Shown piece by piece: positions 1 through 11,744 of a DNA stretch of 64,000 nt. Below the pieces are notes generated by a model that ran no database searches, was not told the DNA's origin, and worked only from the letters and a program-made list of their open reading frames with translations. Every line of letters begins with the position of its first letter. Position 1 is the stretch's first letter. The position numbers and the translations under genes are program-made. Location of the stretch: assembly GCA_015227615.1 (NCBI GenBank), contig JAALGZ010000011.1:620001-684000 (forward strand), written 5' to 3'. Origin of the DNA: Labyrinthula sp. Ha. Its lineage: Eukaryota > Sar > Bigyra > Labyrinthulida > Labyrinthulaceae.

Positions 1-1824
1 CACAAAATTAAGTAATTCTTATAAGCTATCAGCTATTAGCAACAATGTAAACCATGGGTAATTAACTTTTTTTAGTTCTTAGACTCCAATCAAAAAGATC
101 TCTTTTTTCTTACCCCACATGTATACCAATGATAATGAGTAAATATAACCAATGGCTACACGACAATAAAAATACTGCCACGAAGAATAAGAACTCCATG
201 TGCTGGCCAACACAAACATAAGCTTAGTTATAATGTGCATCACATATCACATATGAACAAATCTTACCCTCGCTTGTAGTAATGCACCTGTTTCAACCCC
301 CTTTAGAAAAAAGGGTTGACAATGTATGCCTTCATCTATTTGTATTTATACTTAAACAAAGCATGAGAGGAAGAAAACGAGCCTTTATGCATGTTACCAG
401 AAGTGTGTTATTTTACATAACCTAATTAATAGCGATATGCAAGTGAAACATAATCTGCGTAGCAAACATGCTTTCTTGGATGATAAGTTTTTATACCAAA
501 AATTAAAAAACTCTCAGTTAAGAAGCGCATTTGATACTTATTGGACTACAGGGTTTAATATATTACAATTAAGTAATCCCATTTACATGGTTTTCCTTTT
601 AGTGAGCTTTGATTTTGCAGTTTCTATAACAAACCCCTCAGATTTGTTGGCTGCAGGTAAGTCGAGTATTTAATCAAGATCCCCACTTAAGAAATAAATG
701 CTTTTTTGAGACATGTTCCTATTAATAATTATTTTCTTCTTAGCAACATTTCATAGTTGGTAATTATTATTAATAAGAAATCCTTGAAGACAGTGCAGAC
801 GAAACATAGTTCCCAAAGCACACAAGATTCCATATTATCTTTATTTGCTGAAAAATGACTGCGTAATTATACCTTATAGATTTATCTATGGCAAAACCGT
901 TCAGGAAAGAACAAAGCATTTTCATCGGTAGACAGAGCATGAACTTCAGTAATTTAGCAAAATCCCGCAGGTTCCCATTCAACGCATAGGCAGAAAATGA
1001 GGGCTATAAAGATTTAAATAGTAGATTTCACAAGAAAAATTTTTGCTATGAGCTCATTAAGAGGTATAAGAGAAATTTGTTCTGAATGCTATATTTAAGA
1101 AACATATCATACAAGCAAATAGCTTTCATGGTACAAAGTTTTAATAGATGCTTAATGTAGGTCAATAGCTTTTTTTGTTTATTTTCCTTTAAACTAGGAT
1201 TATAGTTAAATTACCTCCAAAAAAATACAGTATTTTCCACATAAGATTTCCTTAAAATATTGGACGTTTTAAAATAAATCTTAAGCTTCGTATCTAAAAT
1301 TTATCTTCGGAGGTAGAATTATTCTCAACACAGTTGTTTGATCTTAGGTTTTATTTAGAATTAAAATTGTGCCTATTCATTAGTCTTACAGAAGAAAATT
1401 ATTGCGCGGAAAATATGAAAATGTTATTATAGTTTATAGCTACTCAAAGTTTTCTACGATAGTAATTTTGAACCGCAAATACTATCTTCTTCGATTATTT
1501 GATAGTTGTACCAAGAGTTTCCAAAGTGGAAAACGACTGAGATTGGTAAATTAATGTAAACAACAAATATAAAAATAACTCAAAGCAACAGAAGGCAGAG
1601 ATGAAATGCGTGGGTTCAAGTATTCTGATTCATGATCTGGTTTGCACCGTATACTAATATCCTATATACTTGCAGGAGCAAAATAATTAGTATTGAATGC
1701 TTCTTCATTCGTGTATTTAGTAAACAAATAATCCTATAAATATAAATGCGAGGGGAAAATAAAAGACCTTAACTTGCCTTCACTGCTTAATTTATACATT
1801 TCCTAAGCAGAGTGTTATCCTGAA
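1..1824. other. gene-free AT-rich stretch
   Basis: I see no supportable gene on either strand. The longest open frames are under 80 codons, lack similarity to anything I recognise and have the composition of the surrounding DNA. No tRNA-like or repeat structure stood out. Upstream or downstream sequence of the flavin-reductase gene lies at its right edge. Confidence 0.6.
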
Positions 1825-2682
1825 CTAAACCTGCTTTAAATAGTCATCTGGTCTAGGCCTTGGTAAATCATATCTTTCACCTAAAGTTGAATATGCAACA
1901 CCTCCTAAACGACCTACAGCCTTTAACTTTTCTGATTGAACAGTTCCATCTTCTTCATCGAAAATGTCTTCTAATACGTGAGCTTTGACTACACGAACAA
2001 TAACCATTGTAGATACCACCTTACCTGAATCATCTTTTATTTCCTTTAGATCATTTAATTTACATTCAAATTGTACTCCAGCACCTTTTACTCTTTTTGC
2101 TTTTACTATTTCACTATCCAAAGTCTCTAATTCAGCTACCTTAAACTCATCCACATCCTCAGGATAATCACCGCTACAGATGTTCGCTTTTTTGATAAAC
2201 CAATCTGATATGATGTTCACAACACATTCTTCAGATTTTTTGATATTTTGGAGAGTATCTTTTTCAACAAATCCTTTATTCACCGGAGAAAAGACTAGAG
2301 TAGGTGGGTTATGACACATTAATCCAAAGTACGAATACGGAGCTAGATTGTATCCATCAGTCGCCTCATTGTAAGTTGATACAAATGCGATAGGTCTTGG
2401 AATAACAGCCGATATAAAAAATTTATATGGTGAGGGCATTTCCGATATTTCCAACGACTTGTAGTTTGAATTGTCCGAAGGAAATGTGGATTGAGGAGGC
2501 AGTCCATGGGATTCTCCTTTTGTTTCTAAAGATTCCAACTTTTCTTGAAGTCTTTGAATCTGATTTTTTATTGCTTCAATTTCAGAAGTAGATGTCATTG
2601 AGCTTATATATTTTCTTGGTGGATATCTTTTTATATTGTTTTTCCTTGATAAACTCCGTATCTGTCTCGACAAGTGATGCAT
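1825..2682 (-). CDS. flavin reductase-like FMN-binding protein
   Basis: A single-exon gene of 285 codons. After a basic, Arg-rich N-terminus that could be an organelle-targeting peptide (residues 1-30) comes a short coiled-coil-like Glu/Lys stretch (35-60). Next is a flavin reductase-like domain of the DIM6/NTAB split-barrel type, with the blocks RPIAFVST (about 96-103) and NLAPYSYFG (about 112-120), a PPTLVFSP strand and a C-terminal LGERYDLPRPRPDDY. In this family the barrel binds FMN and supports NAD(P)H:flavin reduction or an FMN-dependent oxygenase step; the substrate cannot be read here. I chose the ATG at 2682. A second in-frame ATG about 28 codons on (MTSTSE) would remove the basic leader and is a real alternative. 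The gene is isolated, with no close neighbour. The family call is firm and the exact reaction is unknown. Confidence 0.85.
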   Translation of the reverse strand: MHHLSRQIRSLSRKNNIKRYPPRKYISSMTSTSEIEAIKNQIQRLQEKLESLETKGESHGLPPQSTFPSDNSNYKSLEISEMPSPYKFFISAVIPRPIAFVSTYNEATDGYNLAPYSYFGLMCHNPPTLVFSPVNKGFVEKDTLQNIKKSEECVVNIISDWFIKKANICSGDYPEDVDEFKVAELETLDSEIVKAKRVKGAGVQFECKLNDLKEIKDDSGKVVSTMVIVRVVKAHVLEDIFDEEDGTVQSEKLKAVGRLGGVAYSTLGERYDLPRPRPDDYLKQV

Positions 2683-5600
2683 TTGGATATTGGTCACACA
2701 AGAACTGTGTCAATTGGTTACAGGTGTCAAACCCAGACTCAATGAAGCATAGAAAACATAAACTAACAAGTCAAAAACATTTCCCCATGTCAGTAAGAAA
2801 ATTAGGTTTCAAATAGAGTCTTAGCTTGTTATAAAACTAAGATGGAGAAACATATCCACTTGGTATTAAAATAGATACTAAGCATTTTGATTATCTTATA
2901 CTAACACTACAGTTTTCCAATTATATTTCTACCACGTTCGGCATAAATGTCTACCACATGGAACTAACTATTTAAATTTCAGTTAAATATTTTCGTTACT
3001 TTTTCTAGTTCCAAGAATTGTCAGTGCTAAAAAGCGAATTTTCTACCAAGTGGGGCGAAGAAAGTGAAATTTAAACATAAACTATGTTTTCGGAAGAACA
3101 GCGTAGAAACAAGCGGTGACAAGTAAATCTAATATTTTTTCATTTTGGAACTTTATGAGCCAGTATTTTGCTGATTTTATTACCAGAACAAGAATCTCGT
3201 AATCTGGTGACAGCTTCAAAGTGAAGATTAACTTTTCTTGAAACCCTTCGACGTTGTACTAAATCAAGTTCATTAGGACTATCAAAAACCTGGTGTTTCA
3301 CCTTTTACCTATAGCCTTCGCCATGCAGCTTAAAAACCCCTAGTTCCTTATTTGTGTCAGCTTTCTCACATTTGTTTCTCTTACACGCAAGTTGGAATTT
3401 TACGTTTTTTCCCGCACTTTGTAAATATTCTTGCCCTTCAAAATAACAATTTTGTGATATAAAAAGAGTGAAAAGAAATTTGACCAAAAGCTAAACAGTT
3501 AGTCCCATGTGAAAAATATTTATGTCCCATGTGCTACAAATTGTGAAATAGCTGTAGCTATTTCATGCTATGAATTCTTTTCCTTATACTCCTCTCTTCA
3601 CAGGAAATTTTCTCTTCGGACGTTGTTCTTCGATATTGCCAAATAGAAAGTATTTAGCCTAAAAATACCCCCCGTATTCCGTGGTTATGCTGCTCCTGGT
3701 TCTTAGTTTTTCTCTTTAATTGTGTATTTGCATGATTCTCAACAATTCTAAGCTCACAGATTGATGGCATAGGACAATATTACCATAAACCACATTTCTC
3801 TTTTCTTCACTATCTGCATTCTATAAAAAGTATTACAAAGGATTACTTTAAATTCGCCTCATCTCATATCTCTCGATGAAACCACAGTCACAATACTCTT
3901 GATAGTAGTTTACTTTCCATCATATACAGCTACCATCTCCTTCTGATAGTATGAATCAACGGTGAGAAACGCAGTAGTTGCTATTTCTCATATATATTTA
4001 TAGTCTTTCTTAGTTGGGTTAGATGAGATTAGGGGTGCAATATATGTCAGTTCAATGTCTTTTCGGGGAAGTTCTCTCAGCAGTTCACGGAATCGACGTT
4101 TTTCAAATTATCTTTTTTTCAGTCATTACAATTAATATTGAATAAGAAAGTCGATATTTGAGGTCAGGGGGATTATCATTCCTAAAATTATCTCGAATCT
4201 TTAATTCTTTCGTATTTTTTTAAACCAGCAAGTAATATGGTTTTTCATTAGCCATGGGTAAAAGAATCTAAGATTAACCCATGAATTAAACATATTAAAC
4301 TTTATTTGACATTTGGTTACAAGAAAATAGCCGGTTTCTTAAGCCGTCATAGTATTATGCCGATCGTCAAGCTCTCTCAGTAAAGTGATATAGATTGGTG
4401 GCTAAAAAAGCAATTAGATGACTTAATGAAATATCCAACAAGCGAGGATTGCTTTGTTTTTATCCCGGAAGCAGTCATAAAGATAAGAGCGTTGAATACT
4501 TTTTGAGACGTCAATGACGAATTTTCGATTTCAGTAAGTAGGAATAATTAAAGCTCCAAGTCAACCCTATAATCTTGTTCAATCTCTTCAACCAAAAATT
4601 TACGAAATACGTTAAAACAAATATATCTAGACTGATGACTAGCCCATTAAATATTAAAGTCTTGGTAGACTACCTAAACACGCTAACTTACAACCATGCT
4701 CATGGAAGTTGATAGTTGCTAAAAGTAGCTTCATGAATTCTATGGAAATATAAACACAAATATCTTACTTAAAGTAATCAAGACTTAAATGAACTAGGCT
4801 ATCCCATACTTTTATTCTTGTCTTTAAAGCGAAGGTTCCCTATGAGTCGACGAATAAAAAAATACAAGATAAGGAAAGGGGTTATGGAAATGCATCCAAT
4901 AAAAACCTATGAGTGCACTATATACTCACCAATGGGGGCAGAATATAAAAAGAATAAGAAAAAAATATTTAATTAAAGATTGAGTGAAACCACAACGGGA
5001 GAGACTAGAGAACCCTTCTTGTCACATAAATGAGAAAGCTTGGATATAAGTCTTATCATTTGAAATCCAACAGCTGAAATTCTATAGCTAAGGGCTGTGA
5101 AACTAGAAATGAATATTACTTAGTTAATTAAAAAGCAACGTACAATGACTTAGAGTCCGGTCCTAGTTAGAATCCAATCAAAAAACATTAAAAATATTCA
5201 GCAATACTTCGTGAAAGCATTGTTTTTTGTGACAAGTATAAGATACATTTTCTTTCCACTGGCAATTATATTTTCCCATAGGTCTACTGTAGAAAATTAT
5301 TCGCTTCTAGTTAAAGTCTTGAACCTTTTATTTATCTCTTAATGGATATTAAGAGGAACAAGATGTTGATAACAACTATTTAGAATAATGTCGAGAAATT
5401 TTAGATGAAATTTCTTTTTTATGGAAACTCTTCATTTGTCCCGTAACTAGCTTTAAAGGATCCTCTCAACTACTAGGCTTTATCTAAAGGAAACTATATT
5501 TAAGCTTGTCAGCTACAGTTTTAATGTCCAGTCAATGTATCCGGCAAAAATTTACTATGAAAACAATCTCTGACAAATATAACAATTTAAGCCCAAATAA

Positions 5601-8600
5601 CCTGAATAAATATTCACACATTGTCCAATAAGAGCAAAATAGAGCATAAAATTGCGGATCTATAGACTTTTTTAGAATATAGCAACTATTGGGATACTTG
5701 ATCCCTAGCAGGGGAGTTCAAATGGAATTTTAATGGGTATCCTTTACTGGGCCAATAAACTCAACCACTAGACTTCTAAACTATATATATATTTCTACAC
5801 TAAAGCGAACCTTTTAGCTTTGATTTATATCAGTGTGTAGCCCGTTAAAAGCGTAATCAGATTACCTGTTAATTTGGATAACTTCAGTATTATCAAAAGG
5901 AGACAATATCTTAGGAAATGTCTTGGTTATAACAGTTTTCACTGAGGTCGTATGCGGTATTAGTTTACTACATAAGAGGAGCCTTCAGTCAATGTGTTAA
6001 TTTCAATTCGTTCAGTTGGTACCAAGTAGCATATTTATTGGTTAGAAAAACTATACAAACAACTCATTGCTGCCAAACTCCTTATATAATCTTGATAATT
6101 AATTTCTTTAACCTGTGCACGTAGATAGAAAAGGGGTAGCATCTTGTAAGGCACGAATATCATGATAAGAAAAAGAATTTTCCTGAAAGTCGATATATGC
6201 TTGTTTTCAGAGATGTCTAACTTGCTCTTATTCTAATTAATTTTCCCATTTTTAAGAGCTTAAGCTTTATATTGAATATATCTTTGATGGTTTCTTACCT
6301 CAGTGCATAGCAACTTCAGCATTCAAATCACAAAAGCTGTACATTACATCAAAGTACAAAACATAAGACAAATGTGCTTGTAAGATAGCTAGTACAGAAG
6401 CCTTATTATTTTGAAGAGATTCAATTGATTCAAATACTTAGTTGGTGTTGAAGATAACCAACTTGTGGTGTATAAAATGCTACAATCTATCCGGGACGGA
6501 ATTAAAAACAAATTTGTTGCAAGAGGATTGATGCAGAGCCCCTTCTACCAGATACTAAGCATGCTCTATTTTAATTTACAGTTACAAGGGTTTTCATTAT
6601 TTACCTTAGTAATTTTACTTTTCAGGTAATCTTATTATCTACAAAACAGTTTTCAATTGAATGAACATTAATGTGGAATACGCTTTGGATAGATACTTTC
6701 AAGAAGCTAATTGATACTATTAGAGGTCTGCTGCGATTTTTTCAGGTGTATATACAATATAATTCACACTCTCTTAGATAGATTCTTAAAATTGGGATAG
6801 TTCTTTATAGTGAACTACTTCTACATGAGTGATATTTCAATAGATTTTGCAATTTCCGTCTAAATCTATTGTCGACGATAAAGGCATTGTTTCTGCGCTC
6901 AAAATCTACGTAAATTTGCTACATAAGCGTTAAAATACTAATACTGTGAAACATAGTTTCCAAATGAGAATTATTAGGTTAAATAATTTCTATTTGGCAT
7001 CTATTTATTTTCTTCAGGAAATATTGCGTTCTTCCAGGGTTAGTATTATTCTTAACTCCAATATAGAGGAAGAGAAAATGCAATTTTAAGAAACTTCAGT
7101 GTTTTTATGGTTTAAAACGCATATTAAGTCTCATTTATATTAAGACAAGAATTTTGGTGAAGTGATCTACAGTCATAATATTTTTGGTTAGTTTGTCTCT
7201 TGGGCCAATATAGATTTATTTCATCACAGCTACTTCTTCTAGCCCATGCTCCACTCTTACTAGAGCTGTATTTAAGTAGTCCAAATAATGTTCCACAATG
7301 ATAAAATGCAAAGTAGAACCACAAGACTTATATTTTTGCTGTGTTACTATTAATAAGACAATTTTAAAATGCCCAAGATAAATTCAAGTCCGTTCAAAAT
7401 TTAAATTGCAGAGGTGTACGAAAGGTAGCTCAATTAGAGCTAACACACTTTCTTAAAAGTATAGGAATCTAGCCTGATTCTTCATAAGCTCTTCCTGTAT
7501 TGGAAATAAAATAAAATATTTGATACCTTTGAATGAATTTTTACCTGGTACTTCCTCTAATATCTCACCATAAATTTCTCGTTAGCCAACCAATGAACTG
7601 AAAGGCAGTTGTTATAATGAATAAAAAAATATTCATGTCGGCATAATTACAGAAGATTTCATTTTTGTTGATTTCACGGCTTCTTGAAGGAAGTTTTTAT
7701 ATTTTACTGGGGAAAATATCTCTCTCCTATAATCACATGGTTACAGTTGATCCACGTGATTTTGGATCGAACTCATGAGCAAGACTTATTCCTGGTATAA
7801 TGCACGAATCGAGCCAATAATGCCGAGGTTTGAGAAATATTTATACGCTATAGTTAACTTATTATTCCGAGAGATGAGAGAAATTTATATGTTTTATCTA
7901 AGCAATTATTGAAATTCCCATTAATTTGAATAATCTTTTTAAAAATAATAGCATGCTCCATCTGTATAAACACAGCGTGATAAAGCGTTTCTTATACTTT
8001 GCTATATGCACAAGGTGTAAACAGGGTTGAGGCTAAGTAAGAGAAGTTTGTTTCCAATTGATTCGAAGCTTCTCCCAATATTTTTAGTGTGTTCGGTGGA
8101 ACCAAGTTGAGTTGTCTTGCATGAACTAAACCTTGTCTCCAAAATGAACAGATTAAGATTTTCATTCCGGTCTCTCTTGACACACGCCCTTTAGAACGAT
8201 GAAAACAAAGAAACCTAATTTAGGCTGATACAGAGAAGTTGGTAAACCTGGTACTTTTTTATGTTTCCATAAAATGAGAACCCAATCTCATTATCTTATA
8301 AACTCTATGTTCTTTGTCATATAAGCTTCTATCCCAATGAAATAGGATAAACTTCAGTTCGCGGAGTGCTATCATAAAAAACATCCAATGAAATCACCCA
8401 AATGAATTTTTGAGATATCATTGGTCCATTATATATTCAATCTTTTCTCCAAGAAGAGAAGAATAAAACCTGCGTTAATAACAGAAGTCCTATAAGTATC
8501 ATCTTCCTCGATTCCAAGAAAAACTATTACGTAGATCCACCTCTCTACATTAAGAAAAGCTTCTCGAAGACCAAATAAGAATAATATTTCCTTTTATACT

Positions 8601-8844
8601 TGTTTTAACCAAGAAAACGAATAACTGTTGATTCAAGCCAACCAAAGCAAGAAAAGAATTTTCAACACACGCTATATTTGTTACCAGCCGTTCAAAAAAC
8701 TTATAAGAAAAAAGCTTTGAACTTTAGCAAACTTGTGGAAGACGTATTGTATATTTGCAAACCTTGCCATACTTGCTAACACCAATAAAAGTGAAAGAAC
8801 AACCAGGACCAATAAAGCTAGAATTTAATAAAAGAAGTATTCTA
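2683..8844. other. gene desert, about 6 kb
   Basis: AT-rich DNA with stops in all frames and no open frame I would defend as a gene. It holds one near-perfect 22-bp inverted repeat (3544-3565, TGAAATAGCT with a 2-base centre). The right end runs into the LARP gene: the frame is open for about 30 codons upstream of the chosen ATG but without a methionine, so it is probably 5' leader. Confidence 0.55.
3544..3565. repeat. 22-bp inverted repeat (perfect 10-bp arms)
   Basis: The arms TGAAATAGCT and AGCTATTTCA are exact reverse complements separated by only two bases (GT). There is no U-tract or gene end next to it, so a terminator role is not supported. It could be a protein-binding palindrome or chance in AT-rich DNA. 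Confidence 0.4.
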
Positions 8845-10801
8845 ATGGATATTACAGCTGAAGTAAAAGGAAAACTCAAAGCTCAAATTGAGTACTATTT
8901 GAGTGCATTAAACCTTCAGCGAGATCAGTTCCTTCGAAATAAGCTTGATGAAAGTGGATACGTTAATGTTGAATTAATCAGTGGCTTTAAAAAAGTGCAA
9001 GAAAACATTTCATTATTACCTCAATCAAAGGATGACACCTTTGACAAAATTCAGTTTATCATAGACGCCCTTGCTGAAAGTGAGATTGTTGAAACAAACC
9101 ACCAAGAAAAGAAATTTAAGAGTAAGCAGTACCCGACTTCCCAAATAACAAGGCTGATCTTACGTGAAATTCCTGAGACTGTAACAGATCAAGAAGTGAA
9201 GGAAGTGTTTTCTGGATTTAATCCGGAAAGTATCAAGAATGAAATGCCTGGCTTTTGGTTTGTTGACTTCAAAGAAGAAAATGAAGCAAAATTAGCTTAC
9301 AGTGCGGTAGAATATTTTTTTTTATTATATATAGTTACTGGAAAAAACTTTAGGAGGAAAGACAATATATGCAGGAATAAAAACCGTTCAACCGCAGCAT
9401 TTTGTGCAACCGCCTTATTTTCAGAATAACAATCAGGGATTTCAAGCACACCCTAATGCGCCGCAGGCTGCTCCAAATGCTGCCGGTCAAAGTGGATCAC
9501 AAAATCCCTCGGTACCTGTAAATGTACAAGGTCAAAATGTTCAAGTACCCGGTTATAATGTGTACTACCCTATTCCTAATATCCCTATGAGTGTAAATCC
9601 ATTTGCTTCAACGCAGGGCCAAAGTGGTCACCCATCTGCTGGTTTCCCTCTATATGTATCTGCATTCCCAGGCTATATGTATAATCCTGGAGTAGCAGGA
9701 CCTCAACAGATGGCCCCTAATCAACATATGATGCAGTCAAATTTTTCTCCAAATACTATGGCTAGTCCTCAAGCTGGAAACACAACACCTACAATGCGGC
9801 CCGATTATGAAAGTATGATGTCAGGAAGAGTTGAGGATGGCTATGGGCGAAGAAGTGATTTCAAGGTACATTTCTTCTGATTCAAAATTTTAACCGAGTC
9901 ATGAGGATTCCATTTAATAACTTTCGTTCTGATGAAGATCTTATTTGCATAGGGAAGACAAAGGCAACAGCGACCGAAGTATGGGAAAGGTAAACCTCAG
10001 AAGTTTGGGGCTAATGAACCAAGACCCAACTCCAGAAGATATACGCACGATAAAACGAAGCCAGTGGAGCCACTGAAAAAAAAAGAAGCCCCGAAGGTTA
10101 ACTTCCAGGAACATGATTTCCCCGTTTTGGGCACTGGAAATACAACACCAGCAGCATCTGTAACTCCCTCGTTGAGAACAACAGGGTCTTGGGCAAACAA
10201 ATTTAAAACAAAGAATGATCCTGAACTTTCAAAGCCAGCGCCTGAAACACTGCCAGAGCCTGTAGCGATACGTGCAGCTGCCCCTTTAGATGTAAAACTG
10301 GATCAACCGGTTGTTAAGGTTCATGCCGCAACACCTGTTGCCAAAGATAACCTTAATCTTCCAAAAAGAGGTTGGGAAAGTGTCACAAAAAAGGCGTCTG
10401 CAGGTGAAAGTGGGTCTGAATCATCCCCTGCAAGAAATGAGGATACCCTTTCGTTCAACGGAGCTACCACGCCCTCATACGAGAATACGAGAGATAATGT
10501 CTCTAGTGATGCCGACAGTTCCAATGTTGAAGGAAGTGTCAAGAACTCTAAGCAACCTTCTTTTGCAGAAATTTTACAAGCAAAGCAAGATCGAGATAAG
10601 AGAAAGAGCGATTCTGAAGGGGAACGCAGTAAACCAGTGCGCGTGAATACAAGTGGTAGTTTTCGAGTTAAGACAACTGGAAGTGGAGACAGGAGTAATT
10701 TAAGGGCGAAGAAGTTGAGTCAGAAGAAAAATGGTCGTGGAGGGAGCCATCAAGACACAGGACTCGAATGGAGAAAAAGAAACCAGGCTACGTCAGCTTA
10801 A
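8845..10801 (+). CDS. La-related RNA-binding protein, LARP4-like
   Basis: Three exons (8845-9306, 9335-9865, 9953-10801) give 613 residues. The introns are 28 bp (9307-9334) and 87 bp (9866-9952), both GT...AG and phase 0. Residues 1-85 form a La motif (IEYYLSALNLQRDQFLRNKL, then GYVNVELISGFKKV). Residues about 102-171 form the degenerate RRM seen in LARP4/LARP5, with the tell-tale ILREIPETVTDQEVKEVF. Without removal of the 28-bp intron the RRM is cut at AYSA; with it the domain reads on as LLEKTLGGKTIYAGIK. The middle is Gln/Pro/Asn-rich and disordered, and the C-terminal part carries an F-P-V-L type short motif and a basic RGG-like tail. Family members bind poly(A)/mRNA with PABP in the cytoplasm. 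The frame is open upstream but lacks ATG, so 8845 is the first usable start. It converges on the VAMP7-like gene, with 128 bp between stops. Confidence 0.88.
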
Positions 10802-10929
10802 GTTGGTTCTATGTACGGACTCTTATATTTTTGGATACGACGCTTTGAATTTGAGCTTTGAAGGAAGGACGAAAGTGTTGAGATAGAAGAAAACCATGTA
10901 GAAAATTACCCAAGTTGCTTGGTTCCTTG

Positions 10930-11734
10930 TTACTTGTTGCACTGTGACAAAGTTATTCCACAGAACGAGGCAACGAGATAGTAAAAGAACAACACAACTA
11001 TCGTACACAAGCCAACATACTTTCTAAAATTCTTCCACCAGAGACTATTCTTCAAAGACTTTGCTGAAGACTCAAATTTGAAAGCCGTATTTTGCATTTC
11101 ATTGGTTTTGTCCACAAGCACTTCAATTTTTTCTCCACGTTCCATCACTTTCTCTGAAAACTTTAAATGAAAATATTTATATACCTATATTTTCTACAAC
11201 GATAGTTTTAACATCATTAACTTGGGTTTTTATCTTTCCTAGTATGTCTTCACCCCCTGCAACTTTATTTATGTTTGTCATTCTTTCTCTCAGCACGGGC
11301 CCAAAAGAGTTATTGAGCTCTAGGGGTCCAAATGATGTAATTGGTGAATCGTCAATAGAAATATATCTTTCTGTAAAGAGATGAACGACCTCTTCAAGAA
11401 ACATAAAAGCATGTTGTGCACTATAAGATTTATCCGCTAGGCACAAGAACACATATCCTTCTTTCATCAGCAAATGAAACACGAAGTCATTTGTCGCAAA
11501 AGTCCTTTTCTCATTATCCTTTAGAACGACTTTCGATAGCAAAACCCTTGCCACGGATGAAAAATTTCCTGCCTCTAACGTTGTTTCAACAACAAAGATC
11601 TGTTTTTGTGACACGGCTGCGTACAGAATACCCCCAATTTCTCCTCCTTCAAGTCTGCTATAATCATTTTCATTTAGCATTTGTTTTGAAAATAACGCAT
11701 TGCAACTTTCCAAAACGAAGAAAAAGAAGTCCAT
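10930..11734 (-). CDS. VAMP7-type longin R-SNARE
   Basis: Two exons (11185-11734 and 10930-11153) are joined by a 31-bp GT...AG intron (11154-11184), giving 257 residues. An N-terminal longin domain (GGILYAAVSQKQIFVVE ... NDFVFHLLMKEGYVFLCLAD ... AFMFLEEV) is followed by an R-SNARE helix (MTNINKVAGGEDILGKIKTQ ... VENIEKVMERGEKIEVLVDK). A juxtamembrane WWKNFRKY and one C-terminal membrane anchor (about 22 residues) close the protein. The intron splits the SNARE helix, and splicing restores VENIEKVMERGEK. R-SNAREs of this type drive fusion of vesicles with endosome, vacuole or plasma membrane. Two starts are possible: the ATG at 11734 (MDFFFFVLES), only 10 bp from the SDA1 start, or the ATG at 11680 (MLNENDYS), which gives 239 residues and leaves room for a promoter. 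The longin fold starts near GGEIGG, so both fit. Confidence 0.9.
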
Positions 11735-11744
11735 TGAAAGCACG
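11681..11744. promoter_or_regulatory. very short bidirectional promoter, VAMP7-like/SDA1
   Basis: The start codons of VAMP7-like (minus) and SDA1 (plus) face each other at 10 bp if the outer VAMP7 ATG is used, or 64 bp if the inner one is. Any core promoter for one gene must therefore lie inside the transcribed leader or first codons of the other. No TATA-like box is convincing in such AT-rich DNA. Confidence 0.4.

Noticed and set aside
7755-7800. tRNA-like B box (minus strand GAGTTCGATCC)
   Set aside because: No matching A box at the right distance and no cloverleaf could be drawn.
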